The notes beneath the pieces were generated by a model. That model searched no databases, was not told the DNA's origin, and saw nothing but the letters and a program-made list of their open reading frames with translations. The position numbers were made by a program, and so were the translations under genes. Of a stretch of 64,000 nt of DNA, positions 49,210 through 61,379 are shown in pieces. The stretch's first letter is position 1. Each line of letters starts with the position of its first letter. This DNA comes from Todiramphus chloris collaris (lineage: Eukaryota > Chordata > Aves > Coraciiformes > Alcedinidae): positions 3,171,849-3,235,848 of the forward strand of contig JANVCC010000011.1 in NCBI GenBank assembly GCA_025345505.1. Direction: 5' to 3'.

Positions 49210-50360
49210 TATTCTGCTTCAGTGCTTTATCCTGTGTTTCAAACTGGACATAGGCTTGTCTGACCCAAATGTAGATTTTAATATGTGCCTTGTACAATCA
49301 GTTTGATTTAGGGTCCTGAGACAATCTCTTGTAGAGGGAGTATTAAACTGCAAAGCACGCAGAGGGATTTAAATAACATGAAGGGTTTTTTGGATTGGTT
49401 CTATTTTTGTTTGTTTCCCCTTCCCTTTTTTATTTTTTTCTTCTTAATAGGTTTTGAACACCAGCATGCATTAAACTATCTTCAAGGCCAGACAGGTATT
49501 CTTTTCCAGAAGGGAAACATTTTCTTTCCATGGTGTTTGAAACAGGTACATACAATGCAGGGATTCACTTCAAACAGAAATCTGCTAAACAAAACTGTTT
49601 CACCAGCTGAATGTGGAGGGCAGACCCTTTCCCCCAGGACATGATTTTTACTGGTAGAAATGGCAAGGCATGTAGAAAAAAGGTGAGATCTTACAAGAAC
49701 AGGAAATTGCTCCAGGTCATCCTTATGGAATCAAGGATGGAGAAGAGGAAGGAAGTGCAGGAGATGTGAAGAAAATTTCTGAGAAATTTCATCTTGTGGC
49801 CACATGTAGCACTCATAAGCTCAGTATGTGGCTATATTCTATGTGCTGATTTACACAACCTGCAGAAGAACTTACATATGAAACAGAGCAGGAGAAGAAA
49901 GCCTATCCCAACATTGTCTTTATGACATTTCAAGACAACCAACTTGCACAATTAGAAAGAAATTTCAAGAGAAGTCATAAGATCCATTGCTATAAGTGAA
50001 ATAGTGCTAGCAATTTATTCGCAAGAAGTCCAACACTGTTTCTGTTGCCTTTCAGAAATCACATGAAGCTAGCTGTCCTTTTCATTCTGGAGCCTGGCCC
50101 CTGATCAAAGTCTCCCTCAGCTTATCTCTTTTTTGACAAGAGACCAGTATGCACATGCTGGCTTCCAACCTTTCTATTATTTTATGTAAAAGTTTGCAGA
50201 CAGCAGGAAGAAGGCAAGCCACAGCCTTCTTGGCTGGCAGCAATTCAACACTCTCAGAAGTGAAGGTGCAAATTAGGAGCTAAGTGGAGAGTCAGCCTAG
50301 ATGGACAACTATCCTAGCTGCACACTTGAAGCAGAAAGAAATGAAATAAAATCCCAAAAC
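49210..50360. other. Unique noncoding sequence
   Basis: A T-rich stretch lies at 49422-49445. No gene or repeat family was recognised. Confidence 0.5.
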
Positions 50361-50367
50361 AGAAAAC

Positions 50368-50568
50368 AGAAAGTCTTTTGTGGTGAGGGTGATGAAACAC
50401 TGGAGCAGGTTGTCAGGTGGTAGAAGCCCCACCCCTGAAAACCTTCCAGGCCAGGTTGGATAGGGCTTTGAGCAACCTGCTGTAGTTGAAGATGTCCTTA
50501 CTCACTGCAGGGGGGTTATGCTAGAAGATCTTGAAAGGTCCCTCCCAACCCAAACCATTCTATGATTT
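50368..50568 (+). mobile_element. CR1 LINE 3' end
   Basis: It runs from 'tggtgagggtgatgaaac' (VRVMKHWSRL-type ORF2 end) through 'gagcaacctgctgtag' and 'actgcaggggggttatg' to 'accattctatgatt'. It has the same UTR type as 23690, 32283 and 35421. Confidence 0.93.
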
Positions 50569-50569
50569 C

Positions 50570-53500
50570 CACAGTTCTCAAGATCCTGATTGTGTTATGG
50601 TAGCTGCATTTTTCCTGCCAGGTGTATTCTCTTTTCTTCTTAGCCTGGTTTAAACCTGCAATGCTTCCTAAACAGGCTGATTTTTTCTAGTGGATCCTAA
50701 GGCTGAGTACTCTCACTGTTCTTCTCAAAGTCTCAAGCTCAGTATGTCAACAAATATATTGACATGGTCTTTGCAATTAGACCTGCCTTAGTCTGTCCAT
50801 GCACTAAACCCATCAGAAGCAGTTTAGTCATGGACCTCTCACCTGTGTTTTAACTGGTTAGTCTCATCACTGTGATGTGTGGCTGCATGGTTTTAAGATT
50901 TAGAACAATGCGTGGGGCTGGTAAAGAAGTGGGATTCCACAAGCTTATACAACAACGCAGTGTAATGTGTTTACTATCGCTGAACCTGTTTAGATTTACT
51001 TTGGATGAGAGCCCTTTGAGTGGGTGAGTGACTTGGAAAGGATACTAATTGGTAACTTGCTAAACAACCTAACAGATGACAAATGTCTCCAGCATTGAAA
51101 GCTAGAGGTGAAAAAGACCATTTTCTTGATTACCTCTTCCTACCTAAGATCAGCTGTGAGTCTGTCCCCATATATTTTCATGTACTTTATGTTGATAGTC
51201 TTTAAATTACTCAAGTGATAAGGTCTGTACACCATGCAATATGCAGTACAGTAATTGCAGTAGTTTTTGAATGAACATTTATATTCTAAGTTGACTGATA
51301 GTAAGACTATTATTAGTGATGTAGCTGAGAGGGTAGAAGACTACTCTTTATCAGACTGGCCTTTAGTCAGATGGAACTATAATTGTGATTAACAAAAGCA
51401 CAGAATGCTGTATGCAAGGTAGTTGAATACTACCATAAAAAACCCCACCTGTGCATCTATCCAAATGCTCCTGAAATATAAACCAGAAGATGTTTCTGTC
51501 ACTGTGGTTAATTTCTAACAAAGGCTGGAGTGATTGCTGAAGAAGGTCACCTTACTTTGAAAATCATCTGCATAAAATTCAACCTTTGGGGCAGCAGCAG
51601 AAGAGATTGCATCAAAAGTGTTAAAAAATAAGAATAAGGTCTATTTAAGCATTATTTTCTGTGTGCTAAAGATATTTCAGTGGTATTCACAGTTCAGCCA
51701 TACTGGGCATCCAGTAGAGATGGAGAAATATTTTTTTTTAAATTTTTTTTTCAGAAAGTTGTTCTTTGATACTCTGATGAGAATTATAAAAATGATTTTC
51801 ACATAATTCAGGTTTCAAACATTTTCTGAGAACTTGCTCTAGTTCTGGTGACCAAGTGCTGCAGGCTAATACCATCCATGAAGTAGACAGTTATATCTGA
51901 GGGAGAATCAGCCCAAAAAGAACAGATCCAACTTACTCTGTGTCTTCAGGCAAACTGCATAATATTCAATCCATACCACTGTAAGTGCTGTTCCAACCTT
52001 CTCATTCCAGGTATTTGACACTCAGCCTGAACTCATGCCAGTGACTATTTGCATCACTTTCCAACCTGGAGCACTCTGTGTCTGTTATCTGAGGTACTGT
52101 CACTACCTCTGTGAACAGCACTGAGACCCATATGGCTGGATTTACCGCTTGACGAAATTAAATAAGCAGCATCCCATCCACAAAATCCCTCTGTTTCAGA
52201 AAGATCCTAATGATTCTCATGTACTCCGTATCCAGTCCAACTGATCCAGAATTCCCTCCCTGTTAAGCAGTTTTCCAGTTACTGAATATATTCTGCACGT
52301 ACTGATCCTTTTTCACTGGCAGATCTCTGGGCTGATCTCTGTGCAGCCAAACCCCTAGAATATGTCCTATGTGCTTGCTGAATTTTTCATGAATCCCACA
52401 TTAAATCTGCAGGCATTGAGGTGCACTGGGGAGCTGACATATTTACCCTTCCAGAGCAGCACCACCGTTATCTTTCCTAAGGAAGCACAGGAGCACCTTT
52501 GTTTTCCAAAGTATGTGTGGGCAAAGGAAAGACCATGGTCCTCAACAGTCAGTCAGCTGCCACATCATCATTCTCCACAAGTGCATTCCTTATGCCATTT
52601 ATTAGCATTGCTAATACCAAGCACCTCATTTTTATGCCTCTAGCAGTGATTGTGAAAGCCATACTGAACTTTATAATCCATTTATCTATTAATTTATTAT
52701 CTAATTAAGGCTTACAATGACAGTGCTATTTGTTTAAAAATGCCCTCAAACTAAACCAATACAAAACACACATGCATTCAAATCAATTAAAATGCTACTT
52801 GCTAATGTTTTCCTTAATCAGTTTGTAACTGTTCCACTACCGTTTAAAGGAAGGCAAAACTCATTTTAACTTCATCATAATTGTGTGACCTACTTGCACA
52901 GTGCCAAACTGATACAAATGGATGTTGCTGTCATGTCATAAGGGCATGAAATAGTACCAGCCATGAATTTTGCAAGAGCTATCGTAGGAATAAGGCTTTT
53001 TTTGCATAAAAGGGCCCTAGAACATTAGTTTAAAAGCAATCACTGAAAGGCAGGCAGGAAAAATGTAGATTTCTGAAGATTTTATTAAAGTTTATATGAT
53101 ACCTTGTGCTGCATATTTGTGATTTTTTTCTCCAAAGAGTTGTGTCTTTTGCACAACAGCAGCGGAGTCTAGGGCCACATGCCTAACGCTTCATGTTCAT
53201 GACAGCAAAAAAATACACCCGTCTTCTGATGTTGCTTAAACAAAGCCTGACCTCATTCTTTAGCTACTGAGCTCTGTCAGAGACTTTCCACCATGGCATC
53301 TGCACTGAGAAATCCTGCATAATACCTTAATGTCATTTGTTTTGGCCACTGACTTCAAAAGCTGTTGTCTCTCTTGTTTGGATGCAAAATGTGCAGGCAC
53401 TGCACATCCAAACCAGGTGCAGATATTACACCGTGATCTACCTTCCCGATACTGTGAAAGACCAAACCTCATGTTAATTGCTTACTAGGGCAAAGGATTT

Positions 53501-55300
53501 CTGGGGCACAGCTGGAAGAGAGCTCTGCTCCTTTACCTCCTTCCCTGCCCCCAGAGCTTGTGATGGTAACAGCACAGATTATCACGCTGGAAAGAGTTGC
53601 TCCATTTGCTTATTTAGAAACATTTTAAGAGCATCTTTCGAAGCCCACAATAATGCACACTGACACCAAGGTCTGAAACACAAATCCCGATGGACTCAGT
53701 CTATCCTGTTCAGCCTGGAAGTGCATGGAGGGACATTCATTCATTCTTGAGATTTGTGTTTGAACATGATTAAGGACAACCACTGCTGTTTTCCCTCTCC
53801 TGCATGAAGCATCACATTCCCTTATGCTCATTATTTATAGCACTGCATAAGATATTTTTAAGATAAGGAAAGGAAGAAAAAACCAGATTAAAGATGCATA
53901 TAGCTGTAGTTTCTTTAACTTAGAATGACTAAATAACATTTCTCAAGCAATTTACTTCTTGAAAGTTTTCATGGGTTTTTTTCTCTTCTTTTTTAATACT
54001 AAAGAGGTAGCTATAAGAAAATGAAATGTAATAAATGGGGTATTTGTACGCACTGCAAGTCAACAGTCATATTGTCAGAGTTTTAGAACTCCAGGTCTGC
54101 ACTGACTGAAATGACACAGCCATACCTGGATGGAAATCACTCACTTTTGCTGAATTTTATGCACTCCTTTAAACAGCAAAGAAATAAATCTGAAGAGACT
54201 TCTTTTCCTTTACAAGGGAAAACAAGGGAGCGGGAGAGAGCTAGAACTCTCAGGTTCTGACCTTGCTCCTTCTGAAGTCCAGAGGAGACTGTGTCTGTGA
54301 GCTTCAAACCCTCACTGCCTTCCAGCACAAGTGTCAGCCCACAGGCTTGCAAGCTGGTTTCCAAGTGACAGCTAAGCCACCTGAAGAGTTGCTCTGCTTT
54401 ATCAGTTCAGTGGGGATTTGTTTGATCAGGTTTAGTGGATGATGTCTTCCTGAGTGACAGTTGTGGGTCTGAATAGCTGACGTGTGTTCAGTAAAGCACG
54501 TTCCACTCCCAGAGCTTATTTCTTTCGGTTTGTGGTTTATTTACCCTGGCTGACATTATGACACTCAATTAGTCTAAATATTGGAAATGTTTTCTGCATT
54601 AGAGATTTCTGTTTAATAAAACCTGGGAGGAAGTGCTAGGTCTGATTAATGATGCCTGACTCAAAGGAAAATAAACTCCCCCAAAAGCCTACTGATAGCT
54701 AATCCCCAATCCTGAATAAGGCTGGACTGGGAGAGGAAACCACCACTGCAAAGGACTGAGACCTATCCCCATTGAACACCCTCAGTGACCAGGATGGACA
54801 ATGGCCACATAAGAAACCTCTCACTCGTGTTGCCTGATGGCTCACATGGACAGCCTGGAAAAGAAGCAGCGCTATAGGGTTTCGGTATCAGAAGAAGCTA
54901 CGACAAGTTGTGGTGAAGCTTTCCCTGAGTCCTGTTTCTGCATCACAGTTCACTGTCTGTTGTCTACAGTGGGGATGCTGTCTGTGGGATGATGCTGCTC
55001 ACTGCATTACTGAAATAGGTCAGCTCAAAATCTGGCAAAAAAAAAGTAATAATTTAACTATTATCCTACTCCTTTGGATCATTTCCACTGGAGGCAACTC
55101 AGCAGCAGCATTGCTGCCCTCAGCAGAGAGATCTCTGCTAAAGTTCCTTACCTGAGGAAGAGGAAGAATTGCTGCTGGCTTGGTATACAGGCACTGGCAA
55201 CACCACTGTGAGCAGGCAGGGTAGGACAAAGTGCAAGGAGAACAGTTCATAAGGACAGTGTCTGGAATTTAGACTGAAGGGATATCTGGGAAAAAGTCTG
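50570..55300. other. Long unique noncoding stretch
   Basis: No repeat family or gene was recognised. Open frames of 61-93 codons have no domains. Confidence 0.5.
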
Positions 55301-55306
55301 GGATAA

Positions 55307-55634
55307 ATCACAGAACCACAGAATGGTAGGGGTTGGAAGGGACCTCTGGAGATCATCAAGTCCATCCCTCCTGCTACAGCAGGTTCACCTAGAGCAGTTT
55401 GCACAGGAACATATCCAGGCAAGTTTTGAAAGTCTCTGGAGAAGGGTATTAGTGATGCCCTGTTCCAGGGCTCTGTCACCCTCAAATTAAAGAAGTTTCT
55501 GCAAAAGTTTAACTTTCTGTGTTCTAATTTGTGCCCATTGACTTTTGTCATATCACTGGGCACCACTGAAAAGAGACAGGCCCCATCCTCTTAACAAGTG
55601 CCTTTGGACATTTATAAACATTGATAAGATCCAC
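55307..55634 (-). mobile_element. CR1 LINE 3' part, reversed, fourth subtype
   Basis: It starts with reversed tail 'atcacagaaccacagaatgg' and 'gggttggaagggacctctg'. Then 'cctgctacagcaggttcacc' and 'gcacaggaacatatccagg' mark a UTR type not seen in the other copies here. On the minus strand, ORF2-end sequence follows (VTEPWNRASL). Its 5' end fades at 'acattgataagatcc'. Confidence 0.92.
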
Positions 55635-55637
55635 AGT

Positions 55638-57135
55638 GATGGCAATGATGACAGACAGCTCATGCTAGAAAAAGAAGGGTGTCCCCATGAAAGGAAGGGT
55701 CTTCAGAAGGTCAGACACTAGGACCTGATCTTTTTGGGGAACTTGGAAGTGGATGTTTTGTTATTACCACTCAGTGATGCCATGATGCAGTCAACATAAT
55801 TGGCCTATCTATCAGTCACAGTTAAAATCCAGAAAGCAACTGTGTGCAGGCAGCAGTCCTGTCCTCAACATAGTCCCAGCATTCCCTTGAACCATGCTGC
55901 TGTGATCCTGTGATTACACTCTCTCTGGAGGTTCCTCACATCTACCAAATCAAATGTATGTCTATGCTGGATTTAACCACTGGTGAATGAAAGGCAGAGT
56001 GCATGCCAGCATCCTACAAACCGAGAAGGCAGACTGTGGCCAGGCCTGTGGCTGTGCTTGCAGGTTTGCTGTCAGTACAGCACACAGGTTTACTCTTGAG
56101 AGCAGCCTTAGGTATTAGAGGTATTCCTGAATATATTTTTTCAGAAACTTAGCAGTAGCAGAGCGTGAACTTGCTTGGGAAAGAGGATATGGAGGGCCAC
56201 ATTCTGCTTTTCAATGTACTCAAGTAAAACAAGTTTACACCAGTGTTTACATGTAATAATACAAATACATTGTTTTCATTAGTTTAGTAATATGCTAGGG
56301 GAAGGATTGGTTGTAGATTTGAAAATAAATAAGTGCAGTGTCACATCCTGCCTATACTATTATCTTTCTGAAAATCTATTGATACACAGTTACCACACCT
56401 ATCAACGCACAGTTACCACATCTGTATCAATATCTTCTTATATCAACATAGAGGGTAAGGGAAGTGTGAGAGAATACTTTTTAATATTGCTGTGGGGTAA
56501 TTGCTGACAAAAAAAAAAATCACTGACATTTAAATTGAATTTCTATACTGCAGATAATTCCAAGAACGTGCTATAAGAAAAGTAAAGATCTCTTGTTCAG
56601 TTTTTGATTTCCAATGATTTTTATAGCACAAGTGATGCTGTGCTCTAGGGAAGCTGACATAAAAACTGGTTATTATATAAAGTTCTTACAAAATGTTCTA
56701 GGTAGTATTGTTAATTCTGTTTTAAAACAACTATCTCCCTATGCAATTATATTTCACTAAGCAAAAGGTTGTCTCTGTTGTAAAGAGACACAATGGAGAA
56801 AACACTCGAACTGTTGCAATGTTATCACTGGAATTTATCCTCCAGCGTGACTGTGTTCTCAATCACAGTTGAACAATTGTATTAAATATCAGTCAGATAA
56901 GAACATCATCTGGTAGCTGTGTATTTCTGAAAAGTTTTTAGATGATAAGGAGAGAAGACTTTTTCCACCTACATTATGCTCAGTTTAGGAAAATAAAATA
57001 GAAACCAAATAGAAACAGTCGAGAAAGAATAGGAAAAATCTTCATGCTGTGACCCAGAAGAGGAACCCAGGATTTCTATTTCCTAGAATTATTATTGGTA
57101 TTATTACAGTATCATCCACAGTTCACCAAAACCCC
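55638..57135. other. Unique noncoding sequence
   Basis: A 23-bp tandem pair lies at 56385-56430. Otherwise no feature was recognised. Confidence 0.5.
56385..56430 (+). repeat. Two-unit 23-bp tandem repeat
   Basis: Both units start with the identical 13-mer CACAGTTACCACA (56385 and 56408) and then diverge. Confidence 0.6.
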
Positions 57136-57137
57136 TT

Positions 57138-57240
57138 TAGTGTGAACTTGTGCAAGTCACCAGTCACCTATGATTCACTTGCCTCATCTATAAAGTGGAA
57201 ATAAATGTCTTTCCCACAGCTGGGTCTTGTAAAGACACAT
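57138..57240 (+). mobile_element. Ancient MIR-like fragment
   Basis: 'cttgtgcaagtcaccag' and 'cacttgcctcatctataaag' followed by 'tggaaataaatg' match the MIR core in order. The 5' and 3' ends are lost. Confidence 0.65.
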
Positions 57241-57241
57241 T

Positions 57242-58440
57242 TGCAGGATTGGAACACCAATATAAACCAGTTTCTTATTCAGGGATTTATAAATGGTAAT
57301 GAAAAAAGGCTGAATAATCACCAACAATGTTGATGTCTTATCTGAGATTCCCCCTGAGATCCCTCTAGTCACGGGAAAGTGACAAATTATTTTTCTTGTG
57401 TTTCTAATAGAGTCAAAGTGAGCATGGCTCTTTGTAATAGTCAGTTCCTTAACAAGCTCTTAAACTTTCATTATGTTTTGCTCTGCCGAAATATTTTTCC
57501 TGCAGAACCAGACATCAAAGATATAATGTAGCTCTGGACACTGGAGCTACTTCCCCAACTGCTGATCTTATGTTATCTATAAGAAAGCAACATATTGTTT
57601 TGTTTTTATGAGATCCTGTAAAAGGAAAGCTTGTACTTGGAAAAAATGAAATGCTGCAAGCAATATATTGGCTGGATTAACTTCACCTCCAATACTTACA
57701 ATTTCAAGGAATCTCTACCAAGTTTAAGTATAAAAACATTGTGTCTCTGCTCATGTGGAGAGTAAAAGATGGTGCAAGATCCAGTTCACATTAATTTCCT
57801 GCTTAATGTCACTGTGGCTTGGGCTCACAGTGGTCATGATTTGACCCCACTGTGTCAGCCCAGCTCCCAGAGCTGTGCCTGGGGCTAAATCCATCCTCTT
57901 TCATTCATGCAGCTTTCCAGGAGAAGTTTCCTTACTTATTTCTTGATGCCCAGATTGTTCCTACTTTTTTACATTGAAGCAAAAATGTTTCTTGGCTCTG
58001 ACACATCTAACTGAAAAAATACTTGCTGATAGGCAACATTTTCTTGAAAGCTGGTAGCCATGGCCTTGTTAACAAAAGGCACGTGTACACAATTCCTAAA
58101 ACAATTTTCACCAAACTGCTTGATTGCCCTTGTGCTAAGGAAGAGTACAGTACTGAGTTTTGCATAGTTTAGAATCAGAGAAAAAATTAAACCATGCCAG
58201 CTATAGCATTATGTGAGGATATGTTCAGAAAAGCTGTTCTGTCAAACAAGTGTCTCCCTGAGATGGAAGTAAAAATGGATTGATGAGTGTCTCATCTCAC
58301 ACCCCACTAACATTACAAATGGTTACTGACCAGCAGTGCAAGAGGGGGATTTGGAAGTGACAGTGACATGCGTTTCCTTGGAGTAGAGAATCGATAACTG
58401 GTGGAAAACAAGGCAGCAGAGGCAGGCAGGAAAGAAGGCA
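57242..58440. other. Unique noncoding sequence
   Basis: No gene or repeat was recognised. Confidence 0.5.
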
Positions 58441-58445
58441 AGAAA

Positions 58446-58510
58446 GGGAAGGGAAGGGAAGGGAAGGGAAGGGAAGGGAAGGGAAGGGAAGGGAAGGGAA
58501 GGGAAGGGAA
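58446..58510 (+). repeat. (GGGAA)13 microsatellite
   Basis: Thirteen consecutive perfect 5-bp units run into the GGAA array. The purine-only strand produces long false open frames in all readings. Confidence 0.97.
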
Positions 58511-58525
58511 GGGGGAAGGAAGAAA

Positions 58526-58617
58526 GGAAGGAAGGAAGGAAGGAAGGAAGGAAGGAAGGAAGGAAGGAAGGAAGGAAGGAAGGAAGGAAGGAAGGAAGGA
58601 AGGAAGGAAGGAAGGAA
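58526..58617 (+). repeat. (GGAA)23 microsatellite
   Basis: Twenty-three uninterrupted GGAA units. GGAA is the core of ETS-factor sites, and long GGAA arrays are known to bind ETS-type proteins. No gene is close enough here to assign a role. Confidence 0.97.
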
Positions 58618-58672
58618 AATGAAAGAAGGAAGGAAGGAAAATGAAAGAAGGAAGGAAGGAAAATGAAAGAAA
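58618..58672 (+). repeat. Higher-order purine repeat
   Basis: The GGAA array ends in about two and a half larger units of 'aaatgaaagaaggaaggaag' type, spaced about 22 bp. Confidence 0.85.
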
Positions 58673-58674
58673 CC

Positions 58675-59085
58675 CACAGTTGATGCAATTCAGTTTTTGG
58701 GAGGATAGACTGATTTGAAAAGTCATGTGAAAATATAGGATATAGGTTTGTACTTTGATAATCTCAATTATTAAGTTTTGGTCCATGCACTCAGTATTTA
58801 TTTTTTGTTTTGGTACATTTTGAGAGATTGGAAGGAGAGAGAAGATTATGGGATCTTCAGCACAGAACGAGACAAAGTGTTAATGGGCAAGATTACTGCT
58901 GTATAATCCTTAACAAATGACATAAAAGCATTAGATACCTGTGCTGCTACTGTGCCTGCCTGCAAAGATTTGTCATTGCCAGAAATGCAGTTGCTCTTTC
59001 TATGGCCTCTGTAGCAGTAAGAAAAATTCAAACTGAAGGTGTTATTCTGTAAGGTCTCCTGCAAATCCATTGGATTTTGCTCACA
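58675..59085. other. Unique noncoding sequence
   Basis: No feature was recognised. Confidence 0.5.
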
Positions 59086-59089
59086 GGAC

Positions 59090-59265
59090 CATAAAAATCA
59101 CCATGCTGAGTCAGATCAATGGTCCATATAATCCAGTATTCTTTCTCTGACAGTGACTAATACTATATGTTTTGGTACATCACAGGAATATGTAAGAAAC
59201 CTTTCAAGACCAATTATGCAACAACCTCCCCATAGACAAAGGTTCATGCAGATCTGTGGCAGAAA
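59090..59265 (-). mobile_element. Old L3/CR1-type 3' end, reversed
   Basis: 'accatgctgagtcagatc' and 'aatggtccatataatccag' form the reverse complement of the 'ctagatggaccattggtctgac' terminus typical of ancient CR1/L3-type elements of amniotes. The next ~130 bp ('ctctgacagtgactaatac', 'cacaggaatatgtaag') also follow that element type. It is highly diverged and distinct from the avian CR1 tails. Confidence 0.5.
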
Positions 59266-59269
59266 AAAA

Positions 59270-59780
59270 AAGAGCTTTTTTTGCTTAAAATCTGAAGGAT
59301 TTCTATTAACTCCTGTCTAACCTGACCCTGGTTATATTTGCTATTCATATAAAGCCTTGTTCCTTTTTCAGAGCTGATTAAGTTTTAGCTTAACTATATT
59401 GTGTTGCAGTGAATTTTACAGGTTAAATTGTCATTAGTAGTATGCCTTTTATCACTTCTAAACTTACTGCCCTTTGGTTGCACTGGATGGTTCTTGTTTT
59501 GATTTTATGAGTGGGAGTAAATAAGGCTGCCAATTTCCCTTCTCTGTAGTGCTCAGGATGTAATATACTTCCATGAAACACCTTTTTATTCACCTTTTCC
59601 TTAAACTAACTGTTCCTGCTCTTTTCTGTCTCTTGCCCTTGCATTCTTCGTAATATTTTCTGTGCTGTGGGAGACTTCTTCCACCCTGGAATCCTTCTTT
59701 TTCTTTAAATATAGAATGAGTTGTTTATTTATGTCTGTTTTATTCTGCTCTATTTTATTTAAAAACTGTAATGACTTTGG
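59270..59780. other. Unique noncoding sequence
   Basis: No feature was recognised. Confidence 0.5.
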
Positions 59781-59784
59781 CATT

Positions 59785-59862
59785 GAGCTTGGGCATGGGG
59801 CTTGGACCAGATTGTCTGCAAGTCCCTTTCAACCTCAACCACTTTGTGATTCTATGATTTTG
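59785..59862 (+). mobile_element. CR1 LINE 3' tail
   Basis: 'gggcttggaccagattg' then 'aagtccctttcaacctcaac' and the tail 'tgtgattctatgatttt' are the CR1 terminus. Only about 75 bp is preserved. Confidence 0.85.
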
Positions 59863-59864
59863 AG

Positions 59865-61375
59865 TTAAACTCTGATTGGGATGGCCTGTGCATGTTTAAT
59901 TGGTTTATGGACTAGTTTGTCAATCCCACAGTAAAAAGAAAGGAGTTAAGAACCTGACAGATTAGCTCCAGATGTTAGAGACTTGCTAGCAGAAGTTGTT
60001 TGAGTCCTCAGTTCTATACTCATCCTCCCAAAAATGCTGTCCAACTTGCTACAGAAGGACAAAGGTTTTAAATGTATCGTGCTCTGTTGTACGCAATATA
60101 TAGTCAATAAGAGAACTTCAGTCCAGGAGTCTCTGTTGGATGATTTTCATGAGCACATTTAGGACCTGTTTTGTTTAAGGAACAACAATTGAGTAGTGGT
60201 GTGTTATATATGTATGTGTGTGTGTGTTTGTGATGGCTATACATCATGCAAACAGATGCATATATACCTATATGAATATCGTAAAAGCATTTGTTTGCAT
60301 TTCTCTGTAAAAAAAACCCCAAAACATAGGAAGGTGTTTCATTGACTGTTAATATTAAGTCCCGGTAGCTAGAAACATAGCAAGAAAATCGTGTTATGTG
60401 ATGGGATGCAAAGAAATCCTAAGCTGTATGTCTCGGGAGAAATCAATGCACTGTCTTTTAATGTCATAAAAAATACCTCCCCACAAGATGTATTCAGAGT
60501 AGTATTAGCAGAAAAGTGAGCTTCTAATGGCCTTTATTGATTAAGGAAGAAAAAGCAGACACTTCTGAGGATACTGCTGTTGTATGAAACAATTGGAAGT
60601 ACCATCGCTTTACTGTACTCTAAGCAGATTTAGTGAGAATGCCCCAAACTCAATACTGCAGAACTGCCACATCCCTTTGCTTCATCAAGAAAGTGATTTA
60701 CTGAGCTTGAAAGAAGCTTCCCAATCACATTTTCCAAGTTATTCCTTCTTTTCCAGATTTTGCATTTTTTTTTCTGGAGTGCAAACCCTCCTTTGTCCTT
60801 CTCAAAGACTTCCTTAACCACCCTGTTCCTCTTCTTAGCATCTGTCAGAAGCTTGCACAGGGGAATGAGGACAAGAGTCCCCTTGAGGGACAGCAGCCCT
60901 AATGACTTATGCCATTCATAAAGAAAAAGCGACTGCTTTGGGGAAAGAATCCACAGTGACTCTAGGACTGTCTCTAGGAAAGGACACACAGTCAAATGCA
61001 GCTGAGTTATGGAGGCCTAATAACATGCCATCAGCTGAGTTGTTGTAACTCAAAAGGTTGGGTGCAGGTCCTGTGTGTCTGGAGGGGACAACGTCATATG
61101 CTGCAGAAGTGCATTGCACATTGGCTGATGCTGAGAGGGACAGAGATGCACTTGTGATATCTGCCTCCCTGGTAAATCTGCTCCTGTCTAGAGGCACACT
61201 CCTAATTGTGAGATGGAAAATGTTACTTTGCAATTCTTTCCTTACAGTAAATTCCTCTGTTTTTCAGAGAGTGAGCTAATATAGCGGTACCCCAGCTGCA
61301 CGGTGGTAACTTGTCAAACTGTAGCAATTCAGTGAAGTTTGACTGTGTGCCCATGTTGTCCAAAAAACCTCAGAT
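59865..61375. other. Unique noncoding sequence
   Basis: A short TG run lies at 60217-60232. A 122-codon minus-strand open frame (60630-60995) has no recognisable domain. Confidence 0.5.
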
Positions 61376-61379
61376 CTGC

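Noticed and set aside
58297-58786. Long overlapping open frames on both strands (up to 157 codons)
   Set aside because: They are produced by the GGGAA/GGAA array, which lacks stops in every frame. The protein would be only Leu/Pro/Ser or Lys/Gly/Glu repeats.
60630-60995. 121-residue minus-strand open frame
   Set aside because: No motif or conservation argument. AT-balanced unique DNA gives such lengths by chance.
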